Below are positions 1-5,674 of a DNA stretch of 9,656 nt, one piece after another. The stretch lies in the NCBI GenBank assembly GCA_002793355.1, contig PFQB01000016.1:1-9656 (forward strand). The letters are read 5' to 3'. The notes beneath the pieces were generated by a model, which was not told where the DNA came from, ran no database searches, and saw only the letters and a program-made list of their open reading frames with translations. This DNA is from Candidatus Dojkabacteria bacterium CG_4_10_14_0_2_um_filter_Dojkabacteria_WS6_41_15 (GTDB lineage: Bacteria > Patescibacteriota > Dojkabacteria > GCA-002793355). Both the position numbers and the translations under genes were made by a program. Numbering within the stretch: the first letter of the stretch is position 1; each line of letters opens with the position of its first letter.

Positions 1-354
1 TTTAAGCTTCGCTGCGATTTCGTCTGCCTCTGCTTTTGCAACGCCTTCCTTAAGGGTTTTTGGTGCTGCTTCTACAAAGTCTTTTGCTTCGGTTAAACCA
101 AGTCCGGTAAGATCTTTTACCACCTTAATTACTCCGATCTTGTTTGAGCCTGCATTTTCGAGAACAACATCAAAGATTGATTTCTCTTCTGTTGGTGCTG
201 CTGCTGCTGCTACTGGAGCTGCCGCTGCTGCCGGTGCTGCTGCACTGACGCCGAATTTCTCTTCCATTGCTTTCACAAGGTCAGCAAGTTCGAGAACACT
301 CATCTCGGAAACGAGGTCGAGAACTTCTTGCTGTTTTTTGTTGAGTTCTGCCAT
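1..354 (-). CDS. rplL: 50S ribosomal protein L7/L12, C-terminus cut by window edge
   Basis: Stalk protein of the large ribosomal subunit. It binds L10 as dimers and recruits translation GTPases. The 118 visible residues begin MAELNKKQQEVLDLVSEMSV, the helical N-terminal dimerisation domain (about 1-33). An alanine/proline hinge follows (about 38-55). The globular domain holds the family signature IGVIKVVKDLTGLGLTEAK and then APKTLKEGVAKAEADEIAAK. The frame is open at base 1, and by comparison with the family only about 5-10 residues are missing. The start is the ATG at 352-354, preceded by a weak purine stretch (AAGAGAAAC). It lies 56 nt downstream of the rplJ stop, the standard rplJ-rplL order, so it should be co-transcribed and controlled by the L10 leader. 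The hinge is encoded by a GCN-rich run (about 195-245) that gives a spurious long open frame on the other strand. Confidence 0.97.
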   Translation of the reverse strand, partial: MAELNKKQQEVLDLVSEMSVLELADLVKAMEEKFGVSAAAPAAAAAPVAAAAAPTEEKSIFDVVLENAGSNKIGVIKVVKDLTGLGLTEAKDFVEAAPKTLKEGVAKAEADEIAAKLK

Positions 355-410
355 GTTTCTCTTGTTTATATTATGTTGTCTAAAAAAACCTTGTACTTCT
401 CTTGCGAAAA

Positions 411-980
411 CTACTCGGCCTTCTTATTCTGTAAATCAATTAGGGTATACATGAATGCTCGGGGAACGCCCTGCATTACATTGAGGAGACCAGAGATTGG
501 CGCAGCCAAGGTGCCAACGAATTGCGCCAAGACCGCTTGCTGATCTGGTAATTTAGAAAGTCTTACGACATCTGCATCATTAAGTAATGAACCACTAACA
601 AAGCCAAACTTGTAGGTAAAAGGAACATACGCTGCGAGTGTCTTTTCGTCTGCACCGGTTAAGGAGAGTACTGATTTTGCCTCTTTTGCTGCATCATCAA
701 GCTTCTTGATTGCGGTAGAGACGTCTTTGCCTCCTTCTATTACTGCAAGTTGTCCAGCATAGGTTTGCCCAACAAGTTTCTCGTTTTTCTCTGCTGCTTT
801 GGAAAAAACGGTATTCTTAATCACATATAATTTTGCGTCAACTTCGGAAAGAAGTTTGCGGAGTGTCGTGATTGCACGGGCTGGAACCTTGTTTGTCTCG
901 ATTACAATAAAGTTCGACTTTGAAACGACTTCATCGTATTGAGTCATTAATTCTGCTTTTTGTGCTCTATTTTTCGCCAT
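411..980 (-). CDS. rplJ: 50S ribosomal protein L10
   Basis: Base of the ribosomal stalk. It binds 23S rRNA and anchors the L7/L12 dimers through its C-terminal helix. At 189 residues it is slightly longer than common bacterial L10 (about 165-175). The N-terminus MAKNRAQKAELM, the segment VIKNTVFSKAAE (about 53-64) and the C-terminal LPDQQAVLAQFVGTLAAPIS followed by GLLNVMQGVPRAFMYTLIDL are all typical of L10. The start is the ATG at 978-980. A long leader with the L10-leader signature precedes it (about 981-1153), so the gene is probably feedback-regulated by L10 or the L10-L7/L12 complex. rplL follows 56 nt downstream on the same strand. rplK and rplA are not directly upstream; instead a GNAT gene ends 14 nt beyond the leader promoter start. 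Confidence 0.97.
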   Translation of the reverse strand: MAKNRAQKAELMTQYDEVVSKSNFIVIETNKVPARAITTLRKLLSEVDAKLYVIKNTVFSKAAEKNEKLVGQTYAGQLAVIEGGKDVSTAIKKLDDAAKEAKSVLSLTGADEKTLAAYVPFTYKFGFVSGSLLNDADVVRLSKLPDQQAVLAQFVGTLAAPISGLLNVMQGVPRAFMYTLIDLQNKKAE

Positions 981-1056
981 TTTTGTACAAAACCAAATTA
1001 CTTGCGAAAAAAGACGTGAGGGAAAAGAAAAGTTTTCTGACCTCGGCAGGAACCTT

Positions 1057-1091
1057 TAAAGTGTAAAGTATAAAGTGTAAAGTGTTAAGGG
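1057..1091. repeat. Tandem 7-bp repeat array, TAAAGTR x4 plus a degenerate unit
   Basis: Read on the plus strand, units are TAAAGTG (1057-1063), TAAAGTA (1064-1070), TAAAGTG (1071-1077), TAAAGTG (1078-1084), then a degenerate TTAAGGG (1085-1091). The array lies inside the L10 leader, just loop-side of its conserved 3' arm. The AAAG core is complementary to the CTTT core of the array at 1105-1125. Confidence 0.9.
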
Positions 1092-1104
1092 GGTTTTATT
1101 TATC

Positions 1105-1125
1105 CTTTAATCTTTAAGCTTTAAC
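1105..1125. repeat. Tandem 7-bp repeat array, CTTTAAN x3, inverted relative to the 1057-1091 array
   Basis: Units on the plus strand are CTTTAAT (1105-1111), CTTTAAG (1112-1118) and CTTTAAC (1119-1125). Each unit shares a CTTTA/TAAAG core, in reverse complement, with the units at 1057-1084. In the leader RNA the two arrays can pair as a long A/U-rich hairpin with mismatches recurring every 7 nt, and in more than one register. About 13 nt separate it from the GCAGG arm of the leader core. Confidence 0.85.
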
Positions 1126-1159
1126 GTTTGCCCTTCCTGCTGTCTTTGATCGATGACGT

Positions 1160-1189
1160 ATTATACCGTAACAGTGCAGGCAATTACAA
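1160..1189 (-). promoter_or_regulatory. Promoter of the rplJ-rplL operon
   Basis: On the minus strand, -35 TTGTAA (fwd 1184-1189), an 18-bp spacer and a consensus -10 TATAAT (fwd 1160-1165). Predicted transcription start is near 1153, immediately before the L10 leader core. The -35 box lies 4 bp downstream of the end of the preceding GNAT gene (stop at 1194-1196). Confidence 0.8.
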
Positions 1190-1193
1190 GCCA

Positions 1194-1694
1194 TTAGGAA
1201 AGTACGAAAAATGTGTATCGACGACGTCCATATTTAAGAAATTTCCGTAGCATTTCGTATAGATATTTCGCCGATAAATAGCCGAGTATTAAATTCACCG
1301 ACGCTTGCTTTATATCTGCAGGCAATTTCCAAACGTTTCTGTACTCTACTGCGCCAACCGAAAGTCCGTATTCTCTGATTTTTTGATTCGATGTCCCAAA
1401 ATAAGTTCTCTTGCCCTTACTTTCCTCCAGTACCTTCATCATCAGGGCCATGCCAACTCCATACTTCTGAAAACGGGTGCACACGGCAATGGGGCCAAGT
1501 TTTCTTATTCCTTTGTAAGTTTCTACCGCACAGAATCCAGCGAATTCCCCTTCGACTTCGGCAACATATATCTCCGAAAAGCTTGTCAGCAAAGTCGGCT
1601 TAATGTACGCTAAATCTGGGAACTGCTTGATATCCACCAGAACCTTTGTTATTTCTTCTTGTGAAAGTTTCCTTTGAATAATGGTAACAACCAT
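1194..1694 (-). CDS. GNAT-family N-acetyltransferase
   Basis: Predicted 166-residue acetyltransferase using acetyl-CoA; the acceptor cannot be told from sequence. The fold signature is YVAEVEGEFAGFCAVE (about 43-58, strands beta2-beta3), then LGPIAVCTRFQKYGVGMALM (66-85), where QKYGVG fits the pyrophosphate-binding Q/R-x-x-G-x-G/A loop. The end is unusual: a hydrophobic/amphipathic stretch (about 131-150) followed by the basic tail KFLKYGRRRY. I chose the ATG at 1692-1694 because a strong AGGAGG lies 9 nt upstream and the GT2 stop ends 4 nt away. A longer frame to 1802 only reads through GT2 coding sequence. The tight link to GT2 suggests acetylation of the same glycan or its precursor, but this is inference. 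Related members include ribosomal-protein and sugar acetyltransferases. Confidence 0.85.
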   Translation of the reverse strand: MVVTIIQRKLSQEEITKVLVDIKQFPDLAYIKPTLLTSFSEIYVAEVEGEFAGFCAVETYKGIRKLGPIAVCTRFQKYGVGMALMMKVLEESKGKRTYFGTSNQKIREYGLSVGAVEYRNVWKLPADIKQASVNLILGYLSAKYLYEMLRKFLKYGRRRYTFFVLS

Positions 1695-1698
1695 AGAC

Positions 1699-2499
1699 TT
1701 AATCCTCCTCGTGTTGATCTTTCCCTTTTCCCCCGCCCAGTCGTCCATATTTAGAAAGCACTTTTTGCACCAGTTTCGAACCCGCATAAACTCCCAGACC
1801 AATCAACATATAATGCAGGAATCCCGCGCCAAATGCATTCGCTGTTCCTTTTAATGATTTAAACCTTCTGGTCGACATATTTATTGTTTCATTAAAATGC
1901 TGGTATCGATATCCGGCCTTTACGGCACGTGCAAAGAAATCCCTATCTTCACCCAACGCAACAGCAACGTCAAATCCGCCTAAATAATCAAACGCCGCCT
2001 TCTTAACTAAAATGAATGCGCCACCTTCTAACGATGGATTCTGTGTTATTGATTGAATTTTTCTTGCGGTATTCCAAAAACTAAAGAGTACCGTGCTGGC
2101 TAAAAAGCCAAAGCGCGTAGATCCTTTTTTCTCGGGCACATAACCAACAGACGCTATATCACATTCAGTTTTAACAAAATCAGAAAACACTTCTAGGAGC
2201 ATCGTATCTGTTGATAAACTGGTATCTGCATCCATAAATAACAAATAATCACTTTTCGCGACTTTTGCTCCCGCGTTTCTGCCTACAGCAACTTTTCCGC
2301 CTTTGACCACAACACAGCCGAAATCACGAGCTATTTCAATGGTTTTATCAGGGGAATCGGCATCTGCAACAATGACTTCGAAAGGCTGAAATATCTGCTT
2401 TTTTATACTTTCCAATAGTTTTGGCAACACCACTTCTTCCGAGTAGGCCGGTATTACTATGGAAATCGGCAATATAGTTCTCGAATCCTCGGTATTCAT
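1699..2499 (-). CDS. Family 2 (GT-A) glycosyltransferase
   Basis: Predicted inverting glycosyltransferase of 266 residues that uses a nucleotide-activated sugar at the inner membrane face. Visible GT2 marks are PISIVIPAYSEE (11-22), VIVADADSPDKT (42-53, nucleotide-binding Asp), GRNAGAKVAKSDYLLFMDAD (73-92, with the DAD metal-binding motif), EGGAFILVKKAAFDYLGGFD (158-177), and GEDRDFFARA (183-192) supplying the catalytic-base region, then STRRF (209-213). It ends with a hydrophobic helix (about 223-239) and the basic tail SKLVQKVLSKYGR, which suggests membrane attachment. The ATG overlaps the stop of the upstream small membrane protein (ATGA) and has AGGGG 9 nt upstream, so it is probably translationally coupled. 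GNAT follows after 4 nt. The sugar and acceptor are unknown; glycolipid or surface-polysaccharide synthesis is likely. Confidence 0.93.
   Translation of the reverse strand: MNTEDSRTILPISIVIPAYSEEVVLPKLLESIKKQIFQPFEVIVADADSPDKTIEIARDFGCVVVKGGKVAVGRNAGAKVAKSDYLLFMDADTSLSTDTMLLEVFSDFVKTECDIASVGYVPEKKGSTRFGFLASTVLFSFWNTARKIQSITQNPSLEGGAFILVKKAAFDYLGGFDVAVALGEDRDFFARAVKAGYRYQHFNETINMSTRRFKSLKGTANAFGAGFLHYMLIGLGVYAGSKLVQKVLSKYGRLGGGKGKDQHEED
1704..1709 (-). promoter_or_regulatory. Shine-Dalgarno site AGGAGG of the GNAT gene
   Basis: A full AGGAGG (fwd cctcct) lies inside the last codons of the GT2 gene, 9 nt before the ATG at 1692-1694. This decides the start of the GNAT gene. Confidence 0.85.
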
Positions 2500-2645
2500 A
2501 AAATTCTTCCCCTAAATATATCAAAACACCACGTTTTAATTAACTCTATCGTTCGTTTTCCACCCACTACTCCCAATGCCCCTAATGCAATAACAAGTGC
2601 CCCAATGGCAATTCTTTTCCCATATCTGATTGCTGTTTGCTTCAC
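2496..2645 (-). CDS. Small single-pass membrane protein, 49 residues, GTG start
   Basis: I do not recognise a family. The frame starts with GTG at 2643-2645 (an in-frame TGA lies two codons upstream, so no longer start exists) and ends in a TGA that overlaps the GT2 ATG by 4 bp. The protein begins KQTAIRYGKR, then has one hydrophobic helix, IAIGALVIALGALGVVGG (about 12-29), then a basic amphipathic tail GKRTIELIKTWCFDIFRGR. Basic residues flank the helix on both sides. A promoter with TTGTTG, a 17-bp spacer and TAGAAT ends 5 nt before the GTG, predicting a leaderless mRNA with this as the first gene of the operon. The overlap, a proper promoter and a clean membrane helix argue for a real gene. 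A role as membrane partner of GT2 is inference; I cannot rule out a non-conserved frame. Confidence 0.65.
   Translation of the reverse strand: MKQTAIRYGKRIAIGALVIALGALGVVGGKRTIELIKTWCFDIFRGRIL
2509..2513 (-). promoter_or_regulatory. Shine-Dalgarno site AGGGG of the GT2 gene
   Basis: AGGGG (fwd cccct) sits within the 3' end of the small membrane-protein gene, 9 nt before the GT2 ATG at 2497-2499. Together with the ATGA overlap it supports coupled translation. Confidence 0.7.
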
Positions 2646-2650
2646 TGTTC

Positions 2651-2679
2651 ATTCTAACACGCGCAGAATTTCGCAACAA
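2651..2679 (-). promoter_or_regulatory. Promoter of the small membrane protein-GT2-GNAT operon (leaderless)
   Basis: On the minus strand, -35 TTGTTG (fwd 2674-2679), a 17-bp spacer and -10 TAGAAT (fwd 2651-2656). Only 5 nt separate the -10 from the GTG at 2643-2645, so the predicted transcript starts at or next to the start codon. Confidence 0.65.
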
Positions 2680-2720
2680 CTAGTACATAGTGCGATGAAA
2701 GATACTGGTATCCCCATCTA

Positions 2721-2729
2721 TGGTATACT
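2721..2729 (+). promoter_or_regulatory. Extended -10 promoter of the GT4 gene (leaderless)
   Basis: TGG followed by TATACT (2724-2729) is an extended -10 element. The start codon follows after 8 nt, at 2738. No good -35 is seen, which fits an extended -10. An ATG at 2720-2722 lies within this element and is therefore an unlikely start. Confidence 0.65.
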
Positions 2730-2737
2730 TTTGCAAC

Positions 2738-4084
2738 ATGAAGATACTGTACTTTTCTGCCTATGAAGAGGACCACGGCGGAGGCGAAGGGAAAATAACC
2801 TGGGAATTAGCACACGAAAGCGTAAAGATTGGAAACGAAGTGATAATGCTTGCTCCAAATTTGAAAGGGAGAGGATTTAAGTATGGTAAAAGTCAAGACT
2901 TAGACATTTATTTCTACCCTTCTCTCAGCATTCTGGAGCAGTTGTACGTTTTTGCGATTTCTCCCTTAACCATTCGGCGACTATACCAGTTCTTAGACGA
3001 GTTCAACCCTGATATCATTCATTTTCACACGGTCATGGCTTCCGTTTTTCTCCTAGAAGCTTGGGCAATAAAGCACCATAAAGTGGTCGTTCACTCAATC
3101 CACGAAAACCCAAATAAGATGTTGTCCTATGTGGCCTTTAAACGACAAGGATTACTCGATCGAATCTCGAAAAAGATGGGTGTAGACGAATACCTGCGCA
3201 CAATGTACCGATACACCGATTGTTTAGTTTCGGTCAACGACATCCACAACGAAGAAATACGGAATTTTGGCTATAAAGGGCCATTGGTAACCATTCTCAA
3301 CGGCAGAAACTTGGACCGTTTTGACACCTTAACCCTGCCCTCACTGAGTGATAATACAATCAAGCTATTTTTCGTCGGCTTTATTTGTGAACGAAAAAAT
3401 CAGCGCTATTTAATTGAGGTGCTGAAGCATTTGCCGAATAACTACGAGTTATATTTCATTGGCGAGCCCTTATTTAAAACGTATCAAAAATCCTTGCCGA
3501 AATCTGACCGAGTTCATTACTTAGGCCAACGTGCCTTTGACGAGCTTCCAAAACTTATGGAGGGGTTCCACATCTGTGCATCGGCCTCGATAGAGGAAGC
3601 GTTTAGTTTATCCATTATCGAAGCACTAGCTGCAGGAAAACCTGTAGTTGGTTTACAAAACGACACCATTGACCGCTTGATAACCACTAAAAATGGCAAA
3701 AGCCTCCCCGTCAATACCTCACCAAAGAATTTTGCATCAGAAATACAAAAAATCGCGAAATTGAAACAAGGCGAGTACGACAAAATGGCAACAGAGGCCA
3801 GAGATAGTGTCAAATTATTAAGTTGGGACCGTGCGATGCTCTCCTACCAGGAGCTGTACACCTCTCTAATAACCGGTAAACAAGTTGAAAAAGATATTAG
3901 ACCCGTCGAAAGTATCTTGGATTTGCTGGGCGTAAAAAAAACCGTGAAGCGTTTTCTGAATTCAGTTGATAAAAATAGAAATATTGTAAAGTTGCGCACA
4001 ATTGGAACTCTGTCAGCAGTTCTACTTGCTAGTATTGCCGTTGGGTACTCGATTTCAAAACTATTTACAAGAAAAAAGAAATAA
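2738..4084 (+). CDS. Family 4 (GT-B) glycosyltransferase with C-terminal membrane anchor
   Basis: Predicted retaining glycosyltransferase of 448 residues. The N-terminal Rossmann domain has MKILYFSAYEEDHGGGEGKI (1-20, acceptor-side glycine loop), IIHFHTV (93-99) and CLVSVNDIHNEEI (162-174). The donor domain has ILNGRNLDRF (186-195), LFFVGFICERKNQRYLIEVL (210-229) and VHYLGQRAFDELPKLM (259-274). Its key motif is SIEEAFSLSIIEALAAGKPV (284-303), the GT4 E-x7-E region that binds the donor nucleotide-sugar. After the GT-B core a linker leads to a hydrophobic helix (about 421-440) and the tail SKLFTRKKK, a likely single membrane anchor with a cytoplasmic basic end. I start at the ATG at 2738 because an extended -10 element sits just upstream. 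The gene is divergent from the GT2 operon and convergent with mreB. A role in the same envelope glycan as GT2 is inferred; the sugar is unknown. Confidence 0.93.
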   Translation: MKILYFSAYEEDHGGGEGKITWELAHESVKIGNEVIMLAPNLKGRGFKYGKSQDLDIYFYPSLSILEQLYVFAISPLTIRRLYQFLDEFNPDIIHFHTVMASVFLLEAWAIKHHKVVVHSIHENPNKMLSYVAFKRQGLLDRISKKMGVDEYLRTMYRYTDCLVSVNDIHNEEIRNFGYKGPLVTILNGRNLDRFDTLTLPSLSDNTIKLFFVGFICERKNQRYLIEVLKHLPNNYELYFIGEPLFKTYQKSLPKSDRVHYLGQRAFDELPKLMEGFHICASASIEEAFSLSIIEALAAGKPVVGLQNDTIDRLITTKNGKSLPVNTSPKNFASEIQKIAKLKQGEYDKMATEARDSVKLLSWDRAMLSYQELYTSLITGKQVEKDIRPVESILDLLGVKKTVKRFLNSVDKNRNIVKLRTIGTLSAVLLASIAVGYSISKLFTRKKK

Positions 4085-4105
4085 TAACGCCAAGTATGTA
4101 TATTG

Positions 4106-5125
4106 CTAACCAACCGTCGTAATCGTCTTATCCAACACATCGAGGAAATCTAGCGCTGTTCCTGTACCACGAGCAACACAGTGGATAGGATCATCGGCCA
4201 AATAGGCTGGAACGCCTAACGCCTTTGAGAATAAGCGATCAAGATTTTTTAACAGGGCACTTCCGCCACTCATTACAATTCCACGATCAATGATATCAGC
4301 AGATAATTCGGGCGGGGTTCGCTCAAGCAGTTTTTTAAGTGAAGCCAATATTTCACCCAACGGGGCTTTTAATGCTTCGGCGATTTCGTTCGTGGTAAAT
4401 ACATCCACTCGAGGCAAACCGGTCCCAACATCTCGGCCGCTTACGTCCATTTGTTCTTCCTTTTCGACTCGTACTGCGGAACCAATCGTCATCTTTATTT
4501 TTTCTGCCATTTGCTCACCGATTATCAGTCCGCGTTCGCGACGAGTATAGGCACTAATTGCGCTGTTAAATTCGTCGCCTGCCACTCGCACAGACGTTGC
4601 AACCACAATGCCATTCAACGAAATCACTGCAATTTCGGTCGTGCCACCGCCAAGATTGACAATCATGTTACCGGCAGAAGAATGTATCGGCAACTTTGCT
4701 CCAATTGCTGCTGCCAAGGGCTCTGGGATTAAGTAGACTGTCCCCGCACCAGCATGCACCGCCGCTTTAATAATTGCGCGCTTTTCGACAGATGTGATGC
4801 CAACGGGAGCAGAAATCATAACTTCTGGGCGGAAAATGCGGAAGCGGCCAATCGCCCGAGTAATAAAATACTTGAGCAACTCTTCGGTCACACGAGCGCT
4901 AGCAATAACGCCATTCCGCAAAGGCCGCTTAATCATAATTCGTTCTGGTGTTTTTCCCACCATAATCTTGGCTTCTTGGCCAATTGCAATTATTGACAAA
5001 TCAGTGGTATCGATTGCAACAACCGTTGGTTCTTCTAAAACTACCCCTTTTCCTTGTACAAATACTACTGAGTTTGCAGTACCTAAATCAATCCCCAATC
5101 GTTGGGGGCGAAACATAAATGCCAT
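4106..5125 (-). CDS. mreB: Rod shape-determining protein MreB
   Basis: Bacterial actin homologue of 339 residues that polymerises on the inner membrane and guides cell-wall synthesis. Visible motifs are LGIDLGTANSVVFVQGKGVV (10-29, phosphate-1), RPLRNGVIA (67-75), ISAPVGITSVEKRAI (104-118), IPEPLAAAIGAKLP (133-146, keeping the Glu before Pro), LGGGTTEIAVISLNG (158-172, phosphate-2), IGEQMAEKIKMTIGSA (202-217), PPELSADIIDRGIVMSGGSA (271-290) and ARGTGTALD (318-326). Length is normal. The short N-terminus MAFMFRP is hydrophobic and could touch the membrane. Three usually conserved Asp positions are Asn here (71, 157, 187). TATAAT lies 6 nt before the ATG, so the mRNA may be leaderless. No mreC or mreD lies next to it. 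It is convergent with GT4 over a 21-bp gap and downstream of the flavoprotein gene. Confidence 0.96.
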   Translation of the reverse strand: MAFMFRPQRLGIDLGTANSVVFVQGKGVVLEEPTVVAIDTTDLSIIAIGQEAKIMVGKTPERIMIKRPLRNGVIASARVTEELLKYFITRAIGRFRIFRPEVMISAPVGITSVEKRAIIKAAVHAGAGTVYLIPEPLAAAIGAKLPIHSSAGNMIVNLGGGTTEIAVISLNGIVVATSVRVAGDEFNSAISAYTRRERGLIIGEQMAEKIKMTIGSAVRVEKEEQMDVSGRDVGTGLPRVDVFTTNEIAEALKAPLGEILASLKKLLERTPPELSADIIDRGIVMSGGSALLKNLDRLFSKALGVPAYLADDPIHCVARGTGTALDFLDVLDKTITTVG

Positions 5126-5131
5126 AGAGAA

Positions 5132-5137
5132 ATTATA
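5132..5137 (-). promoter_or_regulatory. -10 element of mreB (leaderless)
   Basis: A consensus TATAAT (fwd attata) lies 6 nt before the mreB ATG at 5123-5125, within the 27-bp gap after the flavoprotein gene. The matching -35 is weak. The spacing predicts transcription from about the start codon. Confidence 0.6.
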
Positions 5138-5152
5138 CTCTATTCGGAAGCG

Positions 5153-5665
5153 TTAAAGCGCGATACTTACTCTCTGATCTACAAACTTCCCATTAAAAAG
5201 TTTTGATTCACCAAGTTTTGATATCTCGTATGGGACCGCTTTGTACAATCGTAGCTCTGAGTTGCCTAAAAAGTCCCGAATGTTCGTTGCAAACACTGAT
5301 ACCTCGTGTACATTCCCTACAAACCCAGTCCTCAACATCTTTTGAGCATACAGTGCCAGTGCGCTATACAGTGTTTTTCTATCTGTAACAACTTGGCAGG
5401 TTGCTTTTGCATAGAGAGCGTACACACTGTCTCCTACCGCCGTTGAGTCAAATATTGAAAATGCTATGTTATTATTATCCGCAATTAACCGAGAATGCCG
5501 CGATTTTACGCTTGAATACCAATAAAAATTGTTCTCGGAGTCATTAACGAAATATACTTGCGAAATCCAGGGTTCCCCCACTCTTGTTGCAGTTCCGACA
5601 CACATATACAAATTATCCGACACTATTCGGTCATATGATTTGTCAACGTTATTGCCCTTATTCAC
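5153..5665 (-). CDS. Pyridoxamine 5'-phosphate oxidase-like flavin-binding protein
   Basis: Predicted split-barrel flavoprotein of 170 residues. The N-terminal half resembles the PNPOx-like FMN/F420-binding fold: YMCVGTATRVGEPWISQVYF (about 20-39), then NFYWYSSVKSRHSRLIADNN (about 46-65), where the S-x-K-S-x-H-x-R-x-I pattern is the flavin-phosphate-binding region, and AFSIFDSTAVGDSVYALYAK (68-87). Proteins of this type are often annotated as general-stress or pyridoxamine-phosphate-oxidase-like, and true PNPOx activity should not be assumed. The start is a GTG at 5663-5665, with TTGGAG, a 17-bp spacer and TATAAT ending 9 nt upstream. It is divergent from the TrmB-like regulator across 77 bp, which suggests it could be a target of that regulator. 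Substrate unknown. Confidence 0.75.
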   Translation of the reverse strand: MNKGNNVDKSYDRIVSDNLYMCVGTATRVGEPWISQVYFVNDSENNFYWYSSVKSRHSRLIADNNNIAFSIFDSTAVGDSVYALYAKATCQVVTDRKTLYSALALYAQKMLRTGFVGNVHEVSVFATNIRDFLGNSELRLYKAVPYEISKLGESKLFNGKFVDQRVSIAL

Positions 5666-5674
5666 GTTACTATA

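Larger units (their letters stand above)
981..1153 (-). promoter_or_regulatory. Ribosomal protein L10 leader (autoregulatory 5' UTR of rplJ-rplL)
   Basis: In the transcript the 5' arm AGACAGCAGG (fwd 1136-1145) and the 3' arm CCUGCCGAGGU (fwd 1040-1050) match the conserved core of the L10 leader family, where GCAGG pairs with CCUGC and CCGAGGU forms the conserved internal region recognised by L10(L7/L12)n. The rule is known from Firmicutes and other bacteria; its use here is inferred from sequence and position. The stretch between the arms is unusually long and built from two opposed 7-bp repeat arrays, described separately. A U-rich run (CGUCUUUUUUCG, fwd about 1003-1014) follows the 3' arm, but I cannot see a strong GC stem before it, so attenuation by an intrinsic terminator is not shown. 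Confidence 0.85.

Noticed and set aside
140..454. Plus-strand open frame with an alanine-rich segment over rplL
   Set aside because: It is the antisense shadow of the GCN-rich L7/L12 hinge; the minus-strand protein is unmistakable.
1014..1031. Intrinsic terminator at the end of the L10 leader, from the near-palindrome AGAAAAGTTTTCT (1025-1037) and the following T-run
   Set aside because: The stem is A/T-only with almost no loop, so it would be too weak as a terminator.
1057..1125. Repeat arrays as a CRISPR or origin iterons
   Set aside because: Units are only 7 bp, directly adjacent with no spacers, and fall inside the L10 leader; no cas genes, dnaA or DnaA boxes are seen nearby.
1695..1802. 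Longer N-terminus for the GNAT gene, starting at 1802
   Set aside because: The extra 36 codons overlap GT2 coding sequence in another frame and show no GNAT-like sequence; AGGAGG at the right distance marks the ATG at 1694.
2720..2737. Upstream ATG at 2720 for the GT4 gene
   Set aside because: The ATG lies within the extended -10 element, and the GT4 core clearly begins at MKILYFSAY (2738).
4085..4105. Bidirectional terminator between GT4 and mreB
   Set aside because: The 21-bp gap shows no inverted repeat or T-run.
4290..5156. Several plus-strand open frames across mreB
   Set aside because: They are antisense shadows of mreB with no recognisable protein features, and the minus-strand protein matches MreB throughout.
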